A stretch of DNA of 19,307 bases from SIG710 sp045595425 (lineage in GTDB: Bacteria; Bacillota; Clostridia; Oscillospirales; CAG-272), in NCBI GenBank assembly GCA_045595425.1, contig JAZOAL010000107.1, positions 1 to 19,307 of the forward strand, in the 5' to 3' direction. The position numbers and the translations under genes were made by a program. Under the pieces are notes generated by a model. It searched no databases, had not been told where the DNA came from, and saw only the letters and a list, made by a program, of their open reading frames with translations. Positions 14,288-19,307 of the stretch are shown piece after piece. The stretch's first letter is position 1; each line of letters begins with the position of its first letter.

Positions 14288-15180
14288 GAAAGAAGCCCAA
14301 GCTCCCGCATAATGCTCGCAAGCTTTTTTCTGTTCGCTTCACTTATGCGGCATAGCGGAAGCCTAAATTCCTCGCTGCACATTTTCCTCATTGAAAGTGC
14401 GGTTTTTACGGGTATCGGATTAACTTCACAGAACATTGCCCTCATGAGAGGATAATATTTTTTAAACAAATTCCGTGAAAGCGCCGTGTTTCCGCCAAGA
14501 TATGATCGGCAGATCTCATGCACCTCATTTGGAATAACGTTCGATGCAACCGATATCGTTCCCGCACCTCCGACCGATAAGGTGGGGACTATCTGATCAT
14601 CGCTTCCCGTGTAAACATCAAGATCATCACCGCATTCAAATATCAATTCGGCACATGCCGCAATATCGGGACTTGCTTCCTTAACGGCAACTATGTTTTC
14701 GATCTTCGCAAGCTCACGGTATGTTTCGAGCGGTATATTCACACATGTTCTGGTCGGAACATTGTAGACTATGATCGGAAGGACTGTGCTTGACGCAATC
14801 GCGCGATAGTTTTCTATCAGTCCGCTCGGTGTCGCTTTGTTATAATACGGAGTGACCACAAGGCACGCATCTGCACCGGCTTCGGTTGCGAGCTTGGTAA
14901 GCTTTTGTGACTTGGCTGTGTCGTTGCATCCGCTTCCGATTATTACGGGTACTCTGCCCGAGATCTTTTCAACAGAAAAACTTACAAGCTTTTTATATTC
15001 ATCCTCGGTAAGAGTTGAAGCCTCACCTGTCGTTCCCGCAACAACGATAGCGTCTATAGAATTTTTGATCTGATATTCTATAAGCTCGCCAAGTGCTTCA
15101 AAATCAATCTCACCGCCCGAAAACGGCGTTATGACCGCAGTTGCGGCACCAAGAAATATCGGCGTTTTATTTTTACTCAT
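14284..15180 (-). CDS. dapA: 4-hydroxy-tetrahydrodipicolinate synthase
   Basis: This 298-residue TIM-barrel aldolase condenses pyruvate with aspartate semialdehyde at the entry to lysine and diaminopimelate synthesis. The motif AGTTGE contains Thr50 and Thr51, YNVPTRT contains Tyr139 and Arg144, and the Schiff-base lysine is Lys167 in VAVKEAS, all as in DapA rather than NanA or other lyases of the family. The ATG at 15180 has GGAGG six bases upstream; a TTG at 15192 would precede that site and is rejected. It is transcribed divergently from queA and is apparently a single-gene unit. Confidence 0.93.
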   Translation of the reverse strand: MSKNKTPIFLGAATAVITPFSGGEIDFEALGELIEYQIKNSIDAIVVAGTTGEASTLTEDEYKKLVSFSVEKISGRVPVIIGSGCNDTAKSQKLTKLATEAGADACLVVTPYYNKATPSGLIENYRAIASSTVLPIIVYNVPTRTCVNIPLETYRELAKIENIVAVKEASPDIAACAELIFECGDDLDVYTGSDDQIVPTLSVGGAGTISVASNVIPNEVHEICRSYLGGNTALSRNLFKKYYPLMRAMFCEVNPIPVKTALSMRKMCSEEFRLPLCRISEANRKKLASIMRELGLLS

Positions 15181-15218
15181 AATTACCTCCAATACTAAAT
15201 TTCTACAGTCAAATTATA

Positions 15219-15235
15219 TGCGCAACAGGTGCGCA
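15219..15235. repeat. Paired TGCGCA sites between dapA and queA
   Basis: Two copies of the palindrome TGCGCA are separated by five bases (ACAGG) in the 80-bp gap between the divergent dapA and queA genes. A TATAAT-like -10 box for dapA lies directly beside them on the minus strand. They could be an operator or a small hairpin. Confidence 0.4.
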
Positions 15236-15260
15236 AAGTTACCTTTTGAAAGGCAAGAAT

Positions 15261-16340
15261 ATGTCAGAAGTTATCGTCAACAAAAAAGCACAGACAGATC
15301 TTAAAACAAATGATTTTTTCTACGAGCTCCCCGAGGAGCGGATAGCTCAGCATCCTATGGAGAAGCGCGATCGCTCGCGTCTCATGGTCATCGACCGCAA
15401 AACAAACACGCTCAAGCATAAGCATTTTTATGATATATTAGATTACATAAATCCTGAGGATGTTCTTGTTATAAATGATTCCAAGGTCATTCCCGCAAGG
15501 CTTTATGGGCATGCCGAGGGCAGAGAGGATGCGAAGATCGAGCTTCTTTTGCTTCGCTCTCGCGGACTTGACACATGGGAAACGCTGGTCAAGCCCGGAA
15601 AAAGAGCAAAGATCGGAAGCCGTCTCGTTTTCGGAGACGGACTGCTTAAAGGCGAAATCACTGATATCGTTGAAGAAGGCAACAGGATCGTTCACTTCGA
15701 TTATGACAGAGAAAAATACTCAAGTGTATATGAGATCCTTCATAAAATCGGTCTTATGCCCCTGCCCCCTTATATCACAGAACGTCTCAATGATAACAGC
15801 CGATATCAGACTGTATATGCAAAGGACGAAGGTTCAGCGGCTGCTCCCACAGCGGGACTTCATTTCACTCCTGAGCTGCTTCAAGCTATAAAGGAGAAAG
15901 GCTGTGCCATAGCACCCGTTATGCTGCATGTCGGTCTCGGCACATTCAGACCGGTCAAAGCCGAAAGAATTGATGAGCATATTATGCACACCGAATATAT
16001 CTCGGTCTCAGAGGAAAGCGCAAGAATTATAAATGAGCGCAAAGCCGCCGGCGGAAGAATAATTGCCGTTGGCACCACATCCTGCCGCACACTTGAAAGC
16101 GTTTCCGATGAAAACGGAATAATAAAGCCCATCAGTGGAGATACGGGCATATTTATCTATCCCGGCTATAAATTCAAAGCGGTTGATGCACTTATTACAA
16201 ACTTCCATCTGCCCGAAAGCACCTTGCTTATGCTTGTCTCTGCCTTTTATGACAGAGAAAAAATGCTTGAAGCTTATAAAACCGCTGTTAAAGAAGAATA
16301 TCGCTTCTTCTCTTTTGGAGACGCGATGCTTATATGTTGA
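15261..16340 (+). CDS. queA: S-adenosylmethionine:tRNA ribosyltransferase-isomerase
   Basis: This 359-residue enzyme moves the ribosyl group of S-adenosylmethionine onto 7-aminomethyl-7-deazaguanine in tRNA, making epoxyqueuosine. Signatures are FFYELPEERIAQHP, RDRSRLMV, DVLVINDSKVIPARLYG, SAAAPTAGLHFT and VGLGTFRPV, plus the C-terminal LITNFHLPESTLLMLVSAF. The ATG at 15261 has AAAGG seven bases upstream. About 18 residues (including VIVNKKAQTDL) precede the usual family start, and the conserved motif has Lys rather than Met at the standard start position, so the extension appears genuine. No other queuosine genes are in the window. Confidence 0.94.
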   Translation: MSEVIVNKKAQTDLKTNDFFYELPEERIAQHPMEKRDRSRLMVIDRKTNTLKHKHFYDILDYINPEDVLVINDSKVIPARLYGHAEGREDAKIELLLLRSRGLDTWETLVKPGKRAKIGSRLVFGDGLLKGEITDIVEEGNRIVHFDYDREKYSSVYEILHKIGLMPLPPYITERLNDNSRYQTVYAKDEGSAAAPTAGLHFTPELLQAIKEKGCAIAPVMLHVGLGTFRPVKAERIDEHIMHTEYISVSEESARIINERKAAGGRIIAVGTTSCRTLESVSDENGIIKPISGDTGIFIYPGYKFKAVDALITNFHLPESTLLMLVSAFYDREKMLEAYKTAVKEEYRFFSFGDAMLIC

Positions 16341-16375
16341 AAAAGCAACACAATATGCGTATTATACGAAAAACG

Positions 16376-16393
16376 ATGTGAAAATCATCACAT
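16376..16393. promoter_or_regulatory. ATGTGA-N6-TCACAT palindrome upstream of relB
   Basis: A perfect inverted repeat, ATGTGA (16376-16381) and TCACAT (16388-16393), contains TGTGA-N6-TCACA, the classical CRP-family half-site arrangement. It also partly matches Rex sites (TTGTGAA-N4-TTCACAA). It lies about seven bases upstream of the relB -35 box. The binding protein is not identifiable from this window. Confidence 0.4.
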
Positions 16394-16399
16394 AATATG

Positions 16400-16434
16400 T
16401 TGGCAAATAGGAGATAATATGCTATACTATTATC
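16400..16434 (+). promoter_or_regulatory. relB promoter with overlapping operator palindrome
   Basis: TTGGCA (16400-16405) and TATACT (16423-16428) are 17 bases apart. A palindrome, GATAATA (16413-16419) and TATTATC (16428-16434), straddles the -10 box. RelB/DinJ antitoxins are ribbon-helix-helix repressors of their own operons, so this is the likely autoregulatory operator. Confidence 0.6.
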
Positions 16435-16450
16435 GAAAGAAGTTGATGTT

Positions 16451-16732
16451 ATGTCTAAAGTATCTACGAATATCAGCATTGATGCTGAAACCAAAGTAAA
16501 AGCACAGATAATGCTTGCCGATCTTGGTATGGATCTGTCTACTGCTGTGAATATTTTTTTGAAGCAGATGCTCTATGAGGGCGGAATTCCGTTTTCTATT
16601 ACCAGAGAAGTTCCTAATAAAATCACTCTTGAAGCGATGAAAGAAGCGCAGGAAATGTTCCGTTCTCCCGAAAAATATAAAAGGTATGACAACGTAGACA
16701 GTATGATGGAGGACATTTTAGGTGAAGTATGA
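16451..16732 (+). CDS. RelB/DinJ family antitoxin
   Basis: This 93-residue protein matches the RelB/DinJ antitoxins. The N-terminal ribbon-helix-helix (KVSTNISIDAETKVKAQIM, then GMDLSTAVNIFLKQML) would bind DNA as a dimer, and the acidic C-terminal half (about 55-93) would wrap the toxin. GGIPFSI in the middle is a common family segment. The reading frame is intact with its own promoter and operator. The toxin frame starts inside its 3' end, overlapping by 11 bases, but is broken. Thus this may be an orphan antitoxin kept for autoregulation, for neutralising a related toxin elsewhere, or simply not yet lost. Confidence 0.85.
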   Translation: MSKVSTNISIDAETKVKAQIMLADLGMDLSTAVNIFLKQMLYEGGIPFSITREVPNKITLEAMKEAQEMFRSPEKYKRYDNVDSMMEDILGEV

Positions 16733-16997
16733 GATTGTTCCTTCCAATCAATTCAAGAGGGATTTAAAATTAGCGCAAAAACTCGGTTATGATTTGGGTA
16801 AAATTAAAAAGGGCATTGCTGCTCTTGCGAACGGGGAAACATTGGAAGCCAAATATCGTGATCATTTGTTGACGGGTGATTATGGCGGTTATTGAGAATG
16901 TCACATTCAACCTGACTTGGTTGCTTGTATATCAGATAGACGGAGATAAATTGATGTTGTCTTGGCTCGAACAGGTACGCATAGTGACTTGTTTTGA
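16722..16997 (+). pseudogene. Degenerate YafQ-family mRNA interferase toxin
   Basis: A GTG start at 16722 lies nine bases after a GGAGG site inside relB. The frame encodes MKYEIVPSNQFKRDLKLAQ and continues to KYRDHLLTGDYGGY, then meets TGA at 16893-16895 where YafQ relatives have Arg. Downstream homology continues as ECHIQPD, shifts frame by one extra base near 16917 to give WLLVYQIDGDKLML, then loses a base near 16961 and returns to the first frame as LARTGTHSDLF, with a TGA at 16995-16997. Repaired, the protein would be 91 residues, the normal YafQ length, including the RNase residues in ECHIQPDW, LARTGTH and the terminal Phe. The truncated 57-residue product lacks those residues and is presumably inactive. 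Sequencing error could explain the indels but is less likely to explain all three lesions. Confidence 0.85.
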
Positions 16998-17000
16998 GGT

Positions 17001-17036
17001 TTATCGATTGGTTTGTGCAATCTTACCAATCGGTAA
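17001..17036. repeat. Hairpin 1 after the toxin remnant
   Basis: CGATTGGT (17005-17012) pairs with ACCAATCG (17025-17032), and outer bases extend this to 12 pairs with one T-G mismatch. A second CAATC (17018-17022) can instead pair with GATTG, giving two competing folds. There is no T-run. Confidence 0.55.
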
Positions 17037-17038
17037 AA

Positions 17039-17086
17039 TCTTATATAGCATCAGCATCGTGGGTTCGATGCTGATGCTATATAAGA
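17039..17086. repeat. Perfect 21-bp inverted repeat (hairpin 2)
   Basis: Two perfectly complementary 21-bp arms (17039-17059 and 17066-17086), the left one beginning TCTTATATAGCATC, flank a six-base TGGGTT loop. The element follows hairpin 1 by two bases. Neither side has a convincing terminator T-run (only TTTT on the minus strand). It could be a palindromic mobile repeat, a processing site, or a terminator relic of the toxin-antitoxin operon. Confidence 0.75.
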
Positions 17087-17147
17087 AATTCAACTTAGTA
17101 GGGATAAGGGTTACTCCCACCGGAAATATAATAAATATCAGTTAGAG
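17087..17147. other. Non-coding gap between hairpin 2 and the MFS terminator
   Basis: I see no gene, promoter or repeat of note in this short stretch. A frame crossing it from the toxin remnant has no coding resemblance to any family. Confidence 0.4.
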
Positions 17148-17180
17148 AAAAGATCGCATATCCATCAGGATCTGCGATCT
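17148..17180 (-). terminator. Intrinsic terminator of the MFS gene
   Basis: On the minus strand AGATCGCA and TGCGATCT (17173-17180 and 17151-17158) pair, with a further ATCC/GGAT helix inside separated by one mismatch and closed by a four-base loop. A TTTTCTCT tract follows. The stem includes the last codons and stop of the MFS gene. Confidence 0.7.
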
Positions 17181-18370
17181 CTTCTTATGCAGTTCAAAAC
17201 TCCGAAAATCATAACTATTGAAAAAATTATTCCTGACAATATACCGATTTTCAGATCATTCCCGGCCCATTCGGAAATAAATCCTACCATTGTCGGTCCC
17301 AAACTGCATCCGAGATCTCCCGCAAGAGCGAGAATTGCAAACATAACGGTACTGCCGCCCTTGATCTCCTTTGCCGCAAGGCTGTATGTCCCCGGCCACA
17401 TTACCCCGACAGACCATCCGCACATAGCACATCCCACAAGAGACAAAAAAGGAAGCGGCGAAAGTGAAATGATCAGATAACTGACAAAACAAAGTCCGCA
17501 GCAGAAAAGCATATATTTTTCCAGCGGTATCCTTTCACTGAAACGTGAATATATCACCCTTGAGCTGCCCATGAGAAGCGCGAAGGTCAAGGGACCTGCA
17601 AGATCGCCAACCGTTTTTGAAACCCCGAGTCCCTTTTCGGCAAGGGCGGATGCCCATTGGCTCACGGAAAGCTCACAGGCTCCGGCACAAAACATTAGAA
17701 GAAACATCAGCCAAAAAAGTTTGTTTTTTGCGAGCTGTCCCAATGTCAGGCTGTGCTTTCCGGTATCCCTCAGAGCCACCTCGTCAAGGGATTTGATAGG
17801 CACAGCAAGATAGTAAAAAATATTTACAAAAGGCACTGCGGCGAAAAACATTGATAGATAACGCCAATTTTCAATGCCAAAAAATGCAAAATAGCACACT
17901 GAAGAAATAACAACAAACACATGCCCCCAGCAATAGAATGAATGGAGCAAGCTCATGTGTCCATTTTTATTCTCATGCGGGCAAGCCTCAACGATAGGGC
18001 TGACCACGACCTCAATGAGACCGCCGCCAACAGATGTAAAGACCAAGGAAATTAGGATACCTGTATATGGATCCGAAAGAGCATTTGGCAAAAAGGCGAG
18101 CAGGACGAGTCCTATGGATGCAAAAGCATGTGCCGCAACAACGCTGGCACGGTATCCGATCTTATCTATAAACCCCGGCGAAACCAAATCGACAAGCAAC
18201 TGTATACCAAATATCAGCGTTATCAGCAGAGAAATCTTACCAAAAGGTATTTTATAAGAAGAATTGAACCACACGAAAAGGAGCGGCACAAAATTTATCA
18301 CGATCGCCTGTACCACATACCCGATGCAGCTCGCCCCCATAGTATGGTTATAATTATTTCGTATTGACAT
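17165..18370 (-). CDS. Major facilitator superfamily transporter
   Basis: This 401-residue protein is hydrophobic throughout, with helices consistent with the 12-segment MFS fold split by a hydrophilic middle loop (around KSLDEVALRDTGKHSLTLGQLAKNK, written here only as a landmark region near residues 193-217). A cytoplasmic loop with FIDKIGYRAS resembles the MFS A-motif region between helices 2 and 3. The general layout recalls the sugar-transporting FHS/FucP-like branch, but no substrate can be assigned. The ATG at 18370 has AGGG about eight bases upstream. A hairpin terminator of the upstream repressor lies about 28 bases before the start, and I see no clear promoter in that short gap. Confidence 0.82.
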   Translation of the reverse strand: MSIRNNYNHTMGASCIGYVVQAIVINFVPLLFVWFNSSYKIPFGKISLLITLIFGIQLLVDLVSPGFIDKIGYRASVVAAHAFASIGLVLLAFLPNALSDPYTGILISLVFTSVGGGLIEVVVSPIVEACPHENKNGHMSLLHSFYCWGHVFVVISSVCYFAFFGIENWRYLSMFFAAVPFVNIFYYLAVPIKSLDEVALRDTGKHSLTLGQLAKNKLFWLMFLLMFCAGACELSVSQWASALAEKGLGVSKTVGDLAGPLTFALLMGSSRVIYSRFSERIPLEKYMLFCCGLCFVSYLIISLSPLPFLSLVGCAMCGWSVGVMWPGTYSLAAKEIKGGSTVMFAILALAGDLGCSLGPTMVGFISEWAGNDLKIGILSGIIFSIVMIFGVLNCIRRDRRS

Positions 18371-18397
18371 TTTTTAACCCTTCACTAATTTATTCAT

Positions 18398-18443
18398 AAA
18401 AACATAGAAATGGGATTTCTCACATAATTGTGAGAAATCCCAT
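18398..18443 (-). terminator. Intrinsic terminator of the S24 repressor gene
   Basis: ATGGGATTTCTCACA and its exact complement form a 15-bp perfect stem (18410-18424 with 18429-18443) around a four-base loop, eight bases after the repressor stop. On the minus strand it is followed by TTTCTATGTTTTT. Only minus-strand genes flank it, so it most likely ends the repressor transcript. Confidence 0.75.
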
Positions 18444-18450
18444 AAAATCA

Positions 18451-19260
18451 TTATTTCTTTTTAAGCTTTCCGACAACCTTACCGTAACATTCTGCGCTGG
18501 TGAAATCCTTGAGCATAATATCGCCATATTCAGGATTGAGAGAGATAAGCCTGTCTCCTCCAAACTGCTTGAAATATCCTTCACCATCAAGGACGAAAAT
18601 ACCAAGCTCGCCTGCCTCCACAGAATCGCAATCCTGAATAAGCAGAATATCGCCGTTATGATATTTAGGCTCCATACTGTCGCCTCTGATGCGAAGCGCA
18701 TAATCGGCTGTCTGCGTTTTAGCAGTATCGGGAATGTTGATCTCTTCTGCTGTATCGCTGTCCAGATACATACCGCGACCTGCGGAAACCGACATATCAT
18801 AAAGGGATATACTTCTTCTGCCATTGACCGAAACCGCCGAGGGAATATATGTAGACTTCGCCTTCTTCGGAGTGAGAATTCGGGCAGTTTTGGAAGGAGC
18901 CGCATTTTCGGTTCCGATCCCGTAGCTTGCTTTAGTAATACGCTCTGTTTCTTTATTAAGAACAAGGGCGACAAGCTCTCTGCCGTGATTATCAAGCTGA
19001 CGGTAATTCTCAATCAGCCTGATCTCTCCCGACTCGAGAGTATAATTATTATCATTATCCGGCTCGCCGGTAACGATATAATTAACAGAACAGCCCAAAG
19101 CCTCGCAAATAGCTAAAATATTTGAAAACTTAGGTGAATCGCTTATCTCTGCCATGATCTTACTTAAAGTTCCAAGGGGGATACCGGTCATTTCCGAAAG
19201 CTGTTCGTTTGTGATCTTTTTCTTACTCTTAATCTTTTTTATCCTATCGATATATTCCAT
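18451..19260 (-). CDS. XRE-family repressor with LexA-like S24 peptidase domain
   Basis: This 269-residue protein joins an N-terminal helix-turn-helix (residues about 5-65, ITNEQLSEMTGIPLGTLSKI) to a C-terminal S24 autocleavage domain. The likely scissile Ala160-Gly161 lies in MSVSAGRGM, the nucleophile Ser195 in IRGDSMEP, and the general-base Lys231 in GYFKQFGG, so self-cleavage appears intact. Such proteins resemble phage CI and HdiR regulators that are inactivated through RecA after DNA damage. The ATG at 19260 has AAGGAG eight bases upstream; the GTG at 19269 overlaps that site and is rejected. No phage genes lie nearby within the window, so its target operon is unknown. It is not canonical LexA, which has a winged helix-turn-helix and is shorter. 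Confidence 0.87.
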   Translation of the reverse strand: MEYIDRIKKIKSKKKITNEQLSEMTGIPLGTLSKIMAEISDSPKFSNILAICEALGCSVNYIVTGEPDNDNNYTLESGEIRLIENYRQLDNHGRELVALVLNKETERITKASYGIGTENAAPSKTARILTPKKAKSTYIPSAVSVNGRRSISLYDMSVSAGRGMYLDSDTAEEINIPDTAKTQTADYALRIRGDSMEPKYHNGDILLIQDCDSVEAGELGIFVLDGEGYFKQFGGDRLISLNPEYGDIMLKDFTSAECYGKVVGKLKKK

Positions 19261-19301
19261 TTTCGGCACTCCTTATTTGAAGCATTATCTTTTATGGTCT
19301 T

Positions 19302-19307
19302 ATTATA
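19302..19307 (-). promoter_or_regulatory. Possible -10 box of the S24 repressor promoter at the window edge
   Basis: The last six bases read TATAAT on the minus strand, about 41 bases before the repressor ATG. The -35 box would lie outside the window, so this stays tentative. Confidence 0.35.

Noticed and set aside
16876..17145. An 89-codon open frame spanning the toxin remnant and both hairpins
   Set aside because: Its only recognisable part (WLLVYQIDGDKLML) is a frame-shifted piece of the YafQ toxin; the rest reads through the inverted repeats.
16998..17146. CRISPR repeat or mobile-element end
   Set aside because: The inverted repeats are neither regularly spaced nor repeated within the window, and there is no transposase, target-site duplication or cas gene.

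Overview
The window looks like chromosomal DNA from a strictly anaerobic, low-to-moderate GC Firmicute of the class Clostridia (Oscillospiraceae/Ruminococcaceae-like). The evidence is a class III (oxygen-sensitive, glycyl-radical) ribonucleotide reductase with its activase, strong GGAGG ribosome binding sites, a SpoVB-type flippase, the MEP isoprenoid enzymes IspD and IspF, and a RelB/YafQ-type toxin-antitoxin locus. This placement is inferred from gene content, not from a database match. TGA is used as a normal stop (trxB, the M29 peptidase, the AlaX-like gene).

Layout. (1) 1-2891: a cytidylate kinase-like gene running off the left edge (-), a SpoVB-like flippase (+), and a histidine phosphatase (-) that overlaps the 3' end of the flippase by 101 bp. 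(2) 2900-10306, all minus: ROK kinase, AlaX-like tRNA editing protein, M29 aminopeptidase and nrdG form a tightly coupled operon. nrdD follows with its own promoter and a pair of NrdR-box-like sites, then a hairpin terminator touching the trxB ribosome binding site, then trxB and the phosphatase. (3) 10463-14287, plus: tsaE, tsaB, rpiB, ispD and ispF in one tight operon, then rpe after a 188-nt gap. (4) 14284-15180, minus: dapA, sharing its stop-codon palindrome with rpe. (5) 15261-17086, plus: queA, then a relB antitoxin followed by a decayed YafQ-type toxin and two neighbouring hairpins. (6) 17148-19307, minus: an MFS transporter and a LexA-like (S24) repressor, each followed by a hairpin terminator.

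How the parts work together. nrdG, nrdD and trxB make a plausible anaerobic deoxynucleotide module: NrdG installs the glycyl radical, NrdD reduces NTPs, and a glutaredoxin-like CPNC domain fused to the NrdD C-terminus could carry electrons from TrxB. Three blocks concern tRNA: TsaE/TsaB (t6A), QueA (queuosine) and the AlaX-like protein (Ala-tRNA editing). RpiB and Rpe are the isomerase and epimerase of the non-oxidative pentose phosphate pathway. IspD and IspF act in the MEP pathway, and DapA opens the lysine/diaminopimelate branch.

The items most worth a second look are the redoxin-fused NrdD next to trxB, the NrdR-box pair exactly 32 bp apart, the three-lesion toxin remnant beside an intact antitoxin, and the perfect 21-bp inverted repeat after it. 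I found no CRISPR array, rRNA, tRNA, transposase or prophage block, and no clearly undescribed defence system. No gene-free stretch exceeds 300 bases.
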